64,000 nt of DNA from Elymus sibiricus (taxonomy: Eukaryota > Streptophyta > Magnoliopsida > Poales > Poaceae), in assembly GCA_039707655.1 (NCBI GenBank), contig CM077666.1, positions 246,108,166-246,172,165 on the forward strand. The letters are read 5' to 3'. The translations under genes and the position numbers were made by a program. Numbering within the stretch: the first letter of the stretch is position 1; each line of letters starts with the position of its first letter. This document shows, piece after piece, positions 44,701 to 55,107 of the stretch. Under the pieces are notes generated by a model. It was not told the origin of the DNA. It searched no databases and saw only the letters and a program-made list of their open reading frames with translations.

Positions 44701-46480
44701 TGCCTTTTGAAATTATGTGTGATGCTAGTGATTATGCTGTTGGTGCTGTTCTAGGACAGAGAGTTGATAAGAAATTAAATGTTATCCATTATGCTAGAAA
44801 AACTCTAGACAGTGCCCAAAGAAATTATGCTACTACTGAGAACGAATTTCTAGCAGTTGTGTTTGCATGTGATAAATTCAGATCTTACATAGTTGATTCT
44901 AAAGTAACTGTTCACACCGATTATGCTGCTATTAAATATCTTATGGAAAAGAAAGATGCTAAACCTAGACTCATTAGGTGGGTTTTATTGCTACAAGAAT
45001 TTGACTTGCATATTATTGATAGAAAGGGAGCTGAGAATCCCATAGCAGATAATTTGTCTAGAATAGAAAATGTTCTTGATGACCCACTACCTATTAATGA
45101 TGATTTTCCTGATGAACAATTAGCTGTCATAAATGCTTCTCGTAATACTCCTTGGTATGCAGACTATGCTAATTACATTGTTGCTAAATACATACCACCT
45201 AGTTTCACATACCAACAAAAGAAAAAGTTCTTTTATGATTTAAGACATTACTTTTGGGATGACCCACATCTTTATAAAGAAGGAGTAGATGGTATTATTA
45301 GACGTTGTATACCTGAGCATTAACAGGAACAAATCCTACGAAAGTGTCATTCCGAAGCTTACGAAGGACACCATGCGGGAGATAGAACTGTGCACAAGGT
45401 ATTACAATCTGGTTTTTATTGGCCTACTCTTTTCAAGGATGCTCGTAAGTTTGTCCTATCTTGTGATGAATGTCAAAGAATTGGTAATGTTGGTAGACGT
45501 CAGGAAATGCCTATGAATTATTCACTTGCGATTGAACCGTTTGATGTTTGGGGATTTGATTATATGGGACCTTTTCCTAAATCCAATGGGTATACTCATA
45601 TTTAGTTGTTGTTGATTACGTTACTAAGTGGGTAGAAGCTATTCCAACTAGTAGTGCTGATCATAACACTTCTATTAAAATGCTTAAAGAAGTTATCTTC
45701 CCAAGGTTTGGAGTCCCTAGATATTTAATGACTGATGGTGGTTCACATTTTATTCATGGTGCATTCCGTAAATTGCTTGCTAAATATGATGTCAACCATA
45801 GAATTGCATCTCCCTATCACCCTCAATCTAGTGGTCAAGTAGAATTGAGCAATAGGGAAATAAAATTAATTTTGCAAAAAACTGTTAATCGATCTAGAAA
45901 GAATTGGTCCAAGAAACTTGACGATGCACTATGGGCTTATAGAACTGCTTATAAAAATCCTATGGGTATGTCTCCTTATAAAATGGTTTATGGGAAAGCA
46001 TGTCATTTGCCTCTTGAGTTAGAATATAAAGCATATTGGGCAATTAAAGAACTCAATTATGATTTTAAACTTGCCGGTGAAAAGAGGTTATTTGATATTA
46101 GCTCATTAGATGAATGGAGAACCCAAGCCTATGAAAATGTCAAATTGTTTAAAGAGAAAGTTAAAAGATGGCATGATAGAAGAATTCAAAAACGGGAATT
46201 CAAAGTGGGTGAGCAAGTTCTATTGTACAACTCTCATATGAGATTCTTTGCAGGAAAGCTTCTCTCTAAATGGGAAGGACCGTATATTATCGAAGAAGTC
46301 TATCGCTCCGGAGCCATCAAAATAAACAACTCCGAAGGCACTAATCCGAGAGTGGTGAATGGGCAAAGAATCATGCATTATATTTCAGGTACTCCCATTA
46401 ATGTCGAAACTAATATTATTGAAACAATTACACCGGAGGAATACATAAGAGAGACCTTCCAGAACACTCCAGAATCCTGA
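41754..46480 (+). pseudogene. Athila-type gag-pol polyprotein with one nonsense and one frameshift
   Basis: The first 1,189 codons (41754-45323) are open. Gag is at about residues 60-270 ([10 protein letters not shown] near 97), a protease-like [11 protein letters not shown] has Asp404, RT at about 640-850 has [15 protein letters not shown] and FMDD at 842-844, and RNase H at about 985-1110 has [16 protein letters not shown]. The frame then meets TAA at 45321-45323, where the related fragment at 52781-53622 has GAA. It continues through the integrase zinc finger (CDECQRIGNVGRR) until a 1-bp deletion near 45601 (CATATTTAG versus CATATTCTAG in the relative). Integrase resumes in the next frame from about 45610 ([24 protein letters not shown]) and ends at 46480. 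All catalytic residues I can locate are present. Gag-pol in this lineage is normally a single frame. Two lesions make this copy non-autonomous but only just. Confidence 0.92.
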
Positions 46481-46499
46481 AAAGGAAGAGGTATGTGAT

Positions 46500-46740
46500 A
46501 CGGTAAGTAAACCGACTCCAAAAATTCCATAAAAATATTTTCTGTCAGTTTTGGAATATTAGAAAAAAATACAAAAATAAGAAACAGCCAAGGGGACCCA
46601 CCTGGTACCCATGAGGCACCAGGGCACGCCACCCCCCAAGCGCGCCCTGGTGGCTCGTGGGCCCCACGTGAGCCCTCCCGACTCCGTTTTCTCCTGGATT
46701 ACTTGTTTTGCAAGATAAAAATTCTTTATATATACTCCCG
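46500..46740 (+). promoter_or_regulatory. Internal LTR-promoter-like module before the downstream ORF
   Basis: The order copies the LTR U3: an AT-rich lead (TTTTGGAATATTAGAAAAAA at 46551), GGGGACCCACCTGG, a palindromic GC block (46612-46670: GAGGCACCAGGGCACGCC... GCGCGCCCTGGTGGC), then a TTTATATATAC box at 46725-46735, about 85 bp before the ATG at 46816. Compared with the element's own LTRs (near-identical to each other) it is strongly diverged, so it is not a fresh LTR duplication. Promoter activity is inferred. Confidence 0.55.
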
Positions 46741-46815
46741 TATGTTTTGACCACCGTATCGTAGAAATCTCCTCTATTCTTGTTTCGTGCTGTTTTCTGT
46801 CAGATCTGGATCGCC

Positions 46816-47241
46816 ATGGCTCCCCAAAAGCTCCGTACCAAGCACCGCATTGTGCAACCATCGCCGGGCAAACGCCCCTACAGCGAGGTCTACTATGAGT
46901 TGTCGTCGGGAGAAGAAGACAATGGCAAGGAGGACAAGGTCGAGGAAGTTGCAGGAGCCCAGGCTCCGGAAGGAGGGCAAGCCATCCCCATGGAGGAAAC
47001 CGTAGAGAAGGGAGATATCCTTCAACCCTTATATGATCATCTCTCCCCGTCCGTAATTGAAGCCCTAAGAGTCTTTGAAATAGTTAGTGCTCAGAATACA
47101 TCTCTCACTCGTGAAGTTATTTTGTTGGAAGAGCAAAACATCGCCCTTCGGAGCATCAACCGCAGATTGATGTATCTGCTTGAGCTGAAGGACAAGCTCT
47201 CCACTTCACCATCACCGCCATCTCCGAAGAAGGACACTTGA
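46816..47241 (+). CDS. Small downstream ORF of the Athila-type element
   Basis: An intact 141-residue ORF. ATG 46816 is chosen because it has a good plant context (GCCATGGC) and follows the TATA box. The N-terminus is basic (MAPQKLRTKHRIVQPSPGKR), then there is an acidic Glu/Asp-rich stretch (about 35-65), then a leucine-rich, coiled-coil-like region (about 85-130, with NTSLTREVILLEEQNIALRS), then a Ser/Pro tail. No signal peptide or membrane segment. It occupies the slot of the env-like gene in Athila elements but does not look like an envelope. It is followed within 40 bp by AAGCTTGGGGGAGG, an internal PPT-like tract. Function unknown. Confidence 0.6.
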   Translation: MAPQKLRTKHRIVQPSPGKRPYSEVYYELSSGEEDNGKEDKVEEVAGAQAPEGGQAIPMEETVEKGDILQPLYDHLSPSVIEALRVFEIVSAQNTSLTREVILLEEQNIALRSINRRLMYLLELKDKLSTSPSPPSPKKDT

Positions 47242-48781
47242 GTACATGGGTATGGGCACTCCCCTTGGCTTGTGCCAAGCTTGGGGGAGGTGCCCCGGTA
47301 TCGTATCACCATCACTTTTATTATCTTTACCTACTTTTAGTTCGATCCTTAGTTATTTCGTGATCTAGTTGAATAAAAGTTTAGTATGATCTATTTTTGA
47401 GTGTTAGTTTCGTGATCCATCTATCTATGTAATCGAGTTGAGAGTTATATAATAAAGAGTAGTTTGAGTTTTTGCTTCTTTACTTTTATGTTTCAATCCT
47501 AGCAATGAAAATAATGAAAAAATCATATGCTAATCTTATGTAAAGTAATGACATTACATAAAGAAAAGTATAAGTGGTAAAATTTATTGGAGGATAACAA
47601 ACATAGTATTAGTCAATGATGCAATGCATGAAAGAATTAATAAGGGAAGAGAAGATTCACATGCAAATATACTATCTTGGACATCTTTTATGATTGTGAG
47701 CCCCCATTAAGTATTTTATGTCAAATTGTTGACGTTGGACAAGGAAGACAACGTAATGAATTATGTTTGTTCATATTCACATAGAAGTTATATTATTATA
47801 GATCCTCCAACATGTGGTGCTTGCCCAATATCTTTGCTAGCCAAAAATCTGCACCAAGTAGAGATACTACTTGTGCATCCAAAACCCTTAAACCCAGTTT
47901 CATGCCATGAGAGTCCACTATATCTACCTATGGATTGAATAAGATCCTTCAAGTAAGTTGTCATCGGTGCAAAAAGCAATAAAAATTGCCTCTAAATATG
48001 TATGAAACTTTTATTGTAAGGGAAAATAAGCTTTGTACGAACTTGTGATGGCAAAGAAATAAAAGTGACGGACTGCATAATAAAGGTTGCTATCATAAGG
48101 GGCAATATAAAGTGACGTTCCTTTGCATTAAGAGCTTGTGCATCCAACAATAAAAAGCGCATGACAACCTCTGCTTCCCTCTGCGAAGGGCCTATCTCTT
48201 ACTTTTATGTATTTACTTTTTATGCAAGAGTCAATAGTGTTCTCCTCTATTCCTTTTTATTTTTCTCTTTTGCAAGCATCATGTGGTGGGGAAAGATCTA
48301 GGCATATATATCCAGTTGGATATGACTGATCATGAGTTATTATTGTTGACATCACCCTTGAGGTGAATAAGTTGGGAGGCGAACTCACAAGCCCCTATCT
48401 TTCTATGTGTCTAGTTGAAACTTTTTGCTCCATATATATGTTGCGAGTGTTAGCAATCATAGAAGACTATATGATGGTTGAGTATGTGGACTTGCTAAAT
48501 AGCTCCTACATGAGACCCTTCCTGAAAATATGATGAATTGCAATTGCATTGTTGACTGAGAACATAGTTTGTTAGTTTTCAAGAAAGTTTATGCCTTATA
48601 CTTCATTGTTGTGATGAATTGTTACTTGCTCATGAGAAGTTTATGATAATAAATATTGCTGTTATAATAATGATCATGATGCTACTATGTCTGTATTTTG
48701 TTTTTATCGACACCTCTCTCTCTCTCTAAACATGTGGACATGATTATCGATATCGGCTTTCGCTTGAGGACAAGCGAGGTC
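47242..48781. other. 3' non-coding interior of the Athila-type element
   Basis: About 1.5 kb of AT-rich sequence. Close to its start is the PPT-like CCAAGCTTGGGGGAGG (about 47276-47291). The rest has no recognisable gene. A CT microsatellite lies near 48715-48727. Confidence 0.6.
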
Positions 48782-48796
48782 TAAGCTTGGGGGAGT
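48782..48796 (+). promoter_or_regulatory. Polypurine tract of the Athila-type element
   Basis: TAAGCTTGGGGGAGT directly before the TGATACATCC of the 3' LTR. Confidence 0.88.
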
Positions 48797-50317
48797 TGAT
48801 ACATCCATTTTGCATCATGTTTTGCTACTGTTATTTATAGTGTTTTTAATCATTATAACACTTTTTGGAGCAATTCTAATGCCTTTTCTCTCTTAATATG
48901 CAAGATTCACACAAGGAGGGAGAATGCCGGCAGCTGGAATTCTAGACCTGAAAAAGCTATGTCAGAGATACCTATTCTGTACATCTCCAAATGAGCTGAA
49001 ATTTCACGGAGAATTATTTTGGAATAAATAAAAAACACTGGAAGCAAAAAGTACCAGAGGGGGCCACCCAGGTGCCCACGAGGCACCAGGGCGCGCCACC
49101 CCCCCCAGGCGTGCCCTGGTACCTCGTGGGGCCCCTGGCCAGCCTCTGGCCCCCATTTTCTGGTATATAAGCCCATTTGCCGTAGAAAAAATAAGGAGAA
49201 GACTTTTGGGACGGTGCGCTGCCATCTCGAGGCGGAACTTGGGCAGGAGCACTTTTGCTCTCCGGCGGAGAGATTCTGTCGGGGATACTTCCCTCCGGGA
49301 GGGGGAAATCGTCTCCATCGACATCACTAGCAACCCTCTCATCGTGGGAGGGCCAATCTTCATCAACATCTTCACCAGCACCATCTCATCTCAAACCCTA
49401 GTTCATCTCTTGTATTCAATCTTTGTCTCAAAACCTCAGATTGGTACCTGTGGGTTGCTAGTAGTGTTGATTACATCTTGTAGTTGATGCTATTTGGTTT
49501 ATTTGGTGGAAGATTATATGTTCAGATCCAATATGCTATTTAATACCCTTCTGATCTTGGGCATGATGATGATTTGTGAGTAGTTACTTTTGTTCTTGAG
49601 GACATTGGAGAAGTCTTGTCATAAGTAATCATGTGAATTTGGTATTCGTTCGATATTTTGATGATATGTATGTTGTTGATTCTCTTAGTGGTGTCATGTG
49701 AATGTCAACTACATGACACTTCACCATCTTTGGGCCTAAGGGAATGCATTGTGGAGTAGTAATTAGATGATGGGTTGCTAGAGTGACAGAAGCTTAAACC
49801 CTAGTTTATGCGCTATTCCGTAAGGGGCTTATTTGGATCCATATGTTTAATGCTATGGTTAGAGTTATCTTAATTCTTCTTTCGTAGTTGCGGATGCTTG
49901 CGAGAGGGGGTAATTATAAGTGGGAGGTTTGTTCAAGTAAGAACAGCACCCAAGCACCGGTCCACCCACATATCAAATTATCAAAGTAGCGAACGCGAAT
50001 CAAACCAACATGATGAAAGTGACTAGATGAAATTCCCATGTGTCCTCGAGAACGTGTTACTTATTATAAGAGATCGTTCCGGCTTTTCCTTTGTTATAAA
50101 AAGGATTGGGCCACCTTGCTGCACCCTTTGTTACTATTGCTACTTGTCACTTGTTATAAATTATCTTGCTATCAAACTACTCGTTACCGATAATTTCAGT
50201 GCTTGCAGAAAATACCTTGCTGAAAACCGCTTGTCATTTCCTTCTGCTCCTCGTTGGGTTCGACACTCTTACTTATCGAAAGGACTACGATTGATCCCCT
50301 ATACTTGTGGGTCATCA
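48797..50317 (+). repeat. 3' LTR of the Athila-type element
   Basis: 1,521 bp without MITE. U3 palindrome block 49060-49150, TATATAAG at 49164-49171. Near-identical to the 5' LTR. Confidence 0.92.
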
Positions 50318-51989
50318 GATACCTCGGGGGTGACTCCTGAAGTATGGAGACGCCTTGCACCATCACCTGGTGCCGAGGTCCCCTCGTCTCTTGCATCCTC
50401 CGTTGACGGGGGAGGAGCTGGCTGCCTGCGAATGGATCAGAAGAATTGAAATCCGGAACTCCATTTTTGAGATATAAATGGCAAGATTATTACCTAGGGA
50501 TGGCGGGAGTAGCTTGGTCTGCCTCCGCGATCGCCGCTGGAGCCCGGGCCCCGCGTAATTCCGGCGGAAGGGTCCTTTGAGGGGCTGGTTCTCCGCGCGA
50601 GCGTTTTGAGCGTCGTCCCTTTTGAGAAGAAGTCAGAGGACTCGCGGCCTCAGGCCGAGTAGCTCTCTTTCGAGTCTAAGTAAGGGGCTTTAGCGATGAG
50701 GCCGGCCGAGTCCCTGGCACGTCGGGGGCGACGGATACCCTTGAGCCATCAAGGCTCTCCATATAGAACTTTCCCTCCTCTTATATGAGGGATAATTCTT
50801 CATCTTCATGGAAGAGGGGGTCTTCAGCCCGACGATGTACCTCGGGTTCGGGTGCAGGGCTACTCAACGCCTCGACCCACTGTCTACTTCTCTGTCTAGA
50901 TTAAGTAAAGGGTCGGTCAGAGAAGATTAACCATGAAACATTTCGGATAAACATGGGAATCCGTGAAAACTTACAATTTTGGCAGGGTTATAACTAGCCA
51001 GCCCGTCGCGGAACTGCCGCCTTGCAAAATCTTCCGCTGAGCCTCGATAGATACCAGCTAATGCGGCCCCGAGTGCCGCCTGGTCCTCGAGATCCTCCTT
51101 TATCGACCGGGAGGCGTCGTCGGTTCCATTATACATGCACAACAGATGTTGGCGTTGTTGAAGTGGCTGGACTCTTCGTTTGATCGCCATCGCCATCACA
51201 TCTATGATAGTGAGGCCGGTGTCGAATAGCTGCTTCACTTGAGCTGCCAGGTGGACTATGTTGATATCGTCCTCCTGGGCAACGCTTCTGGGTCTCTAGC
51301 TGTAGCGTTTCTTCGGGGGCTCCGAGGAATACGCCGGGAGCCCGGGCCGAACTGGATCAAACAATAGAACATCATCTATGTAAAACCACTCTGTCGGCCA
51401 GATGTCGGAATCCTCCTGAGGGGTACCCGATGGGTAGTTGGTGCCATCAATTAGGTAGACCTCGGCGGCGCCCACTTCAAATAGCACTCTGGTTGGGGAA
51501 CGGGGCACTATGCAAAAATACCTCTGCCAGAGCCCGAAGTGCGCCTCGCATCCGAGGTACATTTCACAGAGGGCAACGAACCCCGCGATATGTAGGATTG
51601 AGTTGGGGGTGAGATGGTGGAGGTGAAGCCCATAAAATTCGAGTAAGCCCCGGAGGAAGGGATGAATAGGAAATCCAAGGCCGCGAAGGAGAAAGGAAAC
51701 AAAGCATACCCACTCGTCCCCGCAAGGGCTAGGGTGGCTCTCGGCGTGTGCTTGCCCATCCGCGACGATTAGCCCCGAGCGAGTAGAGGTCAGATTTGAA
51801 TCTGGCAGATATCCCTGGGTGGCTAGACGCCCTAGGTGGAGTCGTGTGATGGAGCAGCTCCCCCAATCACCCCTGACGGGACCGTGAGGGCGCCGTGAAG
51901 ATCCCGCATCATTGGCCATCGCTCGAAGCTCTTGGGGTTGGACCTGGGAGTAGAGAGGAGGATTCGTATGGGCTGCGGGGAGGGGTCAA

Positions 51990-52060
51990 GATGTGCTTTG
52001 GCATAAACCTGATATATATATATATATATTTATAAGTAAAAGAGGCTGACGCTTCGACGT
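51990..52060 (-). promoter_or_regulatory. Possible TATA region of the antisense gene
   Basis: On the minus strand CTTATAAATATATATATATA-type sequence (about 52036-52010) lies roughly 100 bp upstream of the antisense ATG at 51919. The AT repeat could be only a microsatellite, but its position fits a core promoter. Confidence 0.4.
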
Positions 52061-52286
52061 CTCGCTATAAAGCGACTCGATTCCCCAGGAGGCACGGTGA
52101 TCGAGGTCAGGGATTGGAGGCCACGTGTAGTGGGGCCGGAATAACAATCGTCAAACATACCGAAGACTTCAAAGCCGAGCTGAAAATAACAAACGGGAAC
52201 TCGTCTATCGAGCCAAAGACTCCGGATCTGAAGTTTCTGAAGATAAAGGTGTCGTCCTCGGCGTCGAAGACCAGTTCAGGGGCTAC

Positions 52287-52780
52287 TGACGATGTCCTGG
52301 ATTAGGGGGTACCAACCTAGACGGCCCATAGTCCTCGGTCTGGGCCCGAAGGCCCTGTTCCCCTCCAGATGGACTCCGGGAGCTGTGACGTGATCAAGAC
52401 GGTCTCTGCCGAAGACTTGGAGTGTACCCCAAGACATCTCCTGCCGCCTCCATACGCATCCCTAGATACCGCCTATGTAACCCTAGATACCCCTGCCTGG
52501 CGTGTATATAAGCCGGAGGGTTTAGCCTGTAGAGGACGCAGAATCATAATTATCATCCACCTAGCTCTAGTGTTAGGCTTCTCCTGATGATCTCGAGGTA
52601 GATCAAGCTTGTACTCGATACTTCATCATCAATATAAACAAGAGCATGACGTAGGGTTTTACCTCCATAGAGAGGGCCCGAACCTGGGTAAACATCGTCT
52701 CCTTTGTTCCTGTTACCATCGATCTGAGATCCACAGCTCGGGACCCCCTACCCCGAGGTCAGCCGGTTTTTACACCGACA
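52287..52780 (+). repeat. 3' LTR of the Tat-type element
   Basis: 494 bp, TGACGATGTCC ... ACACCGACA, with a TATATAAG box near 52504. It is preceded by the purine-rich TTCAGGGGCTAC. Its last 123 bp match the remnant at 35133-35255. Confidence 0.85.
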
Positions 52781-53622
52781 CTTGGTATGCAGACTATGCT
52801 AATTACATTGTTGCTAAATATATCCCACCTAGCTATACATACCAACAAAAGAAAAAGTTCTTCTTTGATTTAAGACATTACTTTTGGGATGACCCACATT
52901 TATATAAAGAAGGAGTAGATGGTGTTATTAGACGTTGTGTACCTGAGCATGAACAGGAACAAATCCTACAGAAGTGTCACTCCGAGGCATACAGAGGACA
53001 CCATGCGGGAGACAAAACTGCACATAAGGTATTACAGTTTGGTTTTTATTGGCCTACTCTTTTCAAAGATGCACGTAAGTTTGTCCTTTCTTGTGATGAA
53101 TGTCAAAGAATTGGTAATGTTGGTAGACGTCAGGAAATGCCTATGAATTATTCACTTGTTATTGAACCATTTGATGTTTGGGGCTTTGATTATATGGGAC
53201 CTTTTCCTAAATCCAATGGGTATACACATATTCTAGTTGCTGTTGACTATGTTACTAAGTGGGTAGAAGCTATTCCAACTAGTAGTGCTGATCACAATAC
53301 CTCTATTAAAATGCTTAAAGAAGTTGTATTCCCGAGGTTTGGAGTCCCTAGATACTTGATGACTAATGGTGGTTCACATTTTATTCATGGTGCTTTCCGT
53401 AAACTGCTTGCTAAATATGATGTTAATCATAGAATTGCATCGCCTTATCATCCTTAGTCTAGTGGTCAAGTTGAGTTGAGCAATAGAGAAATAAAGTTAA
53501 TTTTGCAAAAGACTGGTAATAGATCTAGGAAAATTGGTCTAAGAAACTTGATGATGCATTGTGGGCTTATAGAACTGCTTATAAAAATCCTATGGGTATG
53601 TCTCCGTATAAAATGGTTTATG
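52781..53622 (+). pseudogene. Older Athila-type pol fragment (integrase)
   Basis: Starts abruptly at TGGTATGCAGACTATGC, the equivalent of about 45151 in the complete Athila element, and runs through the integrase zinc finger and core. It carries TAG at 53455-53457 (Gln in the relative) and a frameshift near 53530. The second catalytic Asp is changed to Asn (MTNGGSHF for MTDGGSHF). By eye it is over 90% like 45151-46000. The left half is missing because the Tat-type element inserted here and the other flank was lost. The right half is cut by the CACTA transposon. Confidence 0.88.
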
Positions 53623-53949
53623 CACTAAAAAAACACTTCCGTGATGATACGTCTTTGTCACAGCAGGTCACGTTTTCTGTCATGCATGTACATTCGTGAC
53701 GATTTTATGACAGAATCAAGATAGTCATGCCTGTGCTGTCGTAGAAGTGTTCCATGACAATACTGAAATTATCATCACGGAAGTGTCCACTTCCATGACG
53801 ATAAATGTCGCGTCATGGAAGTGTTTTCGTCAAGGGTAACCGACACGTGGCATCCACCGTTACGGGTCGCCGTTAAGCTATCGGGTGCGGGTTTGGATCC
53901 GATAACCTGTTATCAGTTCGGACCAATGGCGATTTTCCACGTGTAAAAT

Positions 53950-54860
53950 TCTCATTCGCCAACGGAACCACATGTCAGCTCGTCATTGGGACAGATGTCA
54001 TCCATTCATTGGACGAGAGGCGCCTATGATACGTCAACACGTGGCACGACCCAATAGTGGCCCATGTAGGTTAAAAAGGCTGACCCATTTGACTTGGTCA
54101 ACAATTAACGGGCCAGCCCATGGAAAGCCTATTACCGGCCTATTCGCATACAGCCCATTTACGGTCGGGCACTCACGGCCCATTATGGCCTTTCAAAATT
54201 CGGCCCAGTAGCGTCCTGTGGGCCGTTAATGGGCTCAAAGCAGTTTACTATTCTTGATGGGCCAGAATCACCACGGGCCGTCAATGGGCCCAGAGATACA
54301 AAAGGCCTCATATGGGCCGAAAGACGTCACGGGCCATAGATGGGCCGAAAGTGACAACGGGCTGGAATCATATGGGGCCGTGTTTACTTTCGGCCTTCTA
54401 AGGGCCCATAAATTATTGGGCTCATTCCCGGCCCTCGATTACTTATGGTCCGTTACTGGCCTGTTATGCTAATGGGCCAAATTCAGCTCGTGATAACAAT
54501 CGGTCCATTTGTGGCTCGTTAACCCGTTGGGCCATTTTCATCCTGTCATGTAATCCGGCCCATTAACGACCCGTCATGCATGTTGATAGAATTAAGCCTG
54601 TGTTGTCTTCCAGCCTGTTAACGACCCATTATGGTCTGGGCCCATAAACGGACGGTTACAATTTTGGCCCGTTTACGGTCCATATTGCGGTCTGGTTTTA
54701 GCCTACGAATAGTAAGGCCCATGGATCCTACGGCCCATAGGAGGCCCATGAATCCTACGGCCGTAGGAGGGCCATGTATCCTATGGCCCGTGGGAGGCCC
54801 ATGGTTACCACGGCCCGTATGTGGACCACGGTTATTGCGGCCACTAGCAAACCAAGGAAA
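53950..54860. repeat. Array of GGCCCA/TGGGCC motifs in the CACTA element
   Basis: Some 35-40 copies of GGCCC(A/G/T) or its complement in about 900 bp, irregularly spaced, mixed with CATGGATCCTACGGCCCA-type longer units near 54715-54800. It looks like an extended subterminal or promoter repeat region of the transposon. Confidence 0.65.
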
Positions 54861-55107
54861 AAGAACTGCAGTGACTACAAGCAAACAAATAAACAAGACT
54901 ATAAGTAATTAAATAAGCAAGCAACTAACGCTAGGCTATTACGGCGATTACAGACATTACATCCACTGGGCATCAAAGTTCGCCACCAGTGCAAATAAAG
55001 GGAACAACAAAGCAGCATATTACATACACTGGGCATCTAAATTGGCCACCAGTGCAAATAAACGCAGCAGCAAAATAAGTCCAGAACTAAAACAACTTCA
55101 GAAGAGC

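Larger units (their letters stand above)
39385..50317 (+). mobile_element. Nearly complete Athila-type gypsy element
   Basis: The TSD GATAC is seen on both sides (39380-39384 and 50318-50322). LTRs start TGATAC and end GGGTCATCA (39385-41647 including a MITE; 48797-50317, 1,521 bp). The Athila-type PBS TGGCACCGTTGCCGGGGA follows. The gag-pol frame has one nonsense and one frameshift. A separate downstream ORF (46816-47241) and a PPT (AAGCTTGGGGGAGT) are present. The LTRs are nearly identical once the MITE is removed, so insertion is recent. Confidence 0.93.
38083..51919 (-). pseudogene. Antisense spliced gene of the Tat element (gypsy-type putative transposase, PF04195-like), split by an Athila insertion
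   Basis: Begins ATG at 51919. The first exon (to about 50975) contains FLRGLLEFYGLHLHHLTPNS followed by ILHIAGFVALCEMYLGCEAH, the signature of the 'putative gypsy type transposon' domain (PF04195). A TAG at 51298-51296 interrupts an otherwise continuous frame. The exon ends at a perfect donor ATT|GTAAGT (50974). Further exon-intron borders fit GT/AG (for example donor near 50496, acceptor near 50430). The nested Athila element (39385-50317) splits a later exon; the rest continues at 39384-38083 with coiled-coil-rich exons (AEVLSRTEGKLSAALAEVEQ near 38960; AVLAERLKRARHRIQAWKV near 38320) and a stop at 38083-38085. Antisense ORFs in the 3' interior are known for Tat-group elements such as Grande and RIRE2. 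Function unknown. Confidence 0.7.
35133..52780 (+). mobile_element. Tat-type gypsy element, degenerate, with nested Athila element
   Basis: Starts inside its 5' LTR (35133-35255; the first ~371 bp are lost to the left) and ends with a complete 494-bp 3' LTR (52287-52780). The interior keeps a gag N-terminus, the end of RNase H plus integrase (plus strand), and then a long antisense gene typical of the Tat lineage. The Athila-type element at 39385-50317 is inserted in that antisense gene. The following host sequence (52781) is an older Athila pol fragment. Confidence 0.75.

Noticed and set aside
52605..52780. 282-codon frame starting in the Tat LTR and running into the Athila fragment
   Set aside because: The first ~57 codons are LTR sequence joined by insertion; only the part from 52781 is integrase coding.
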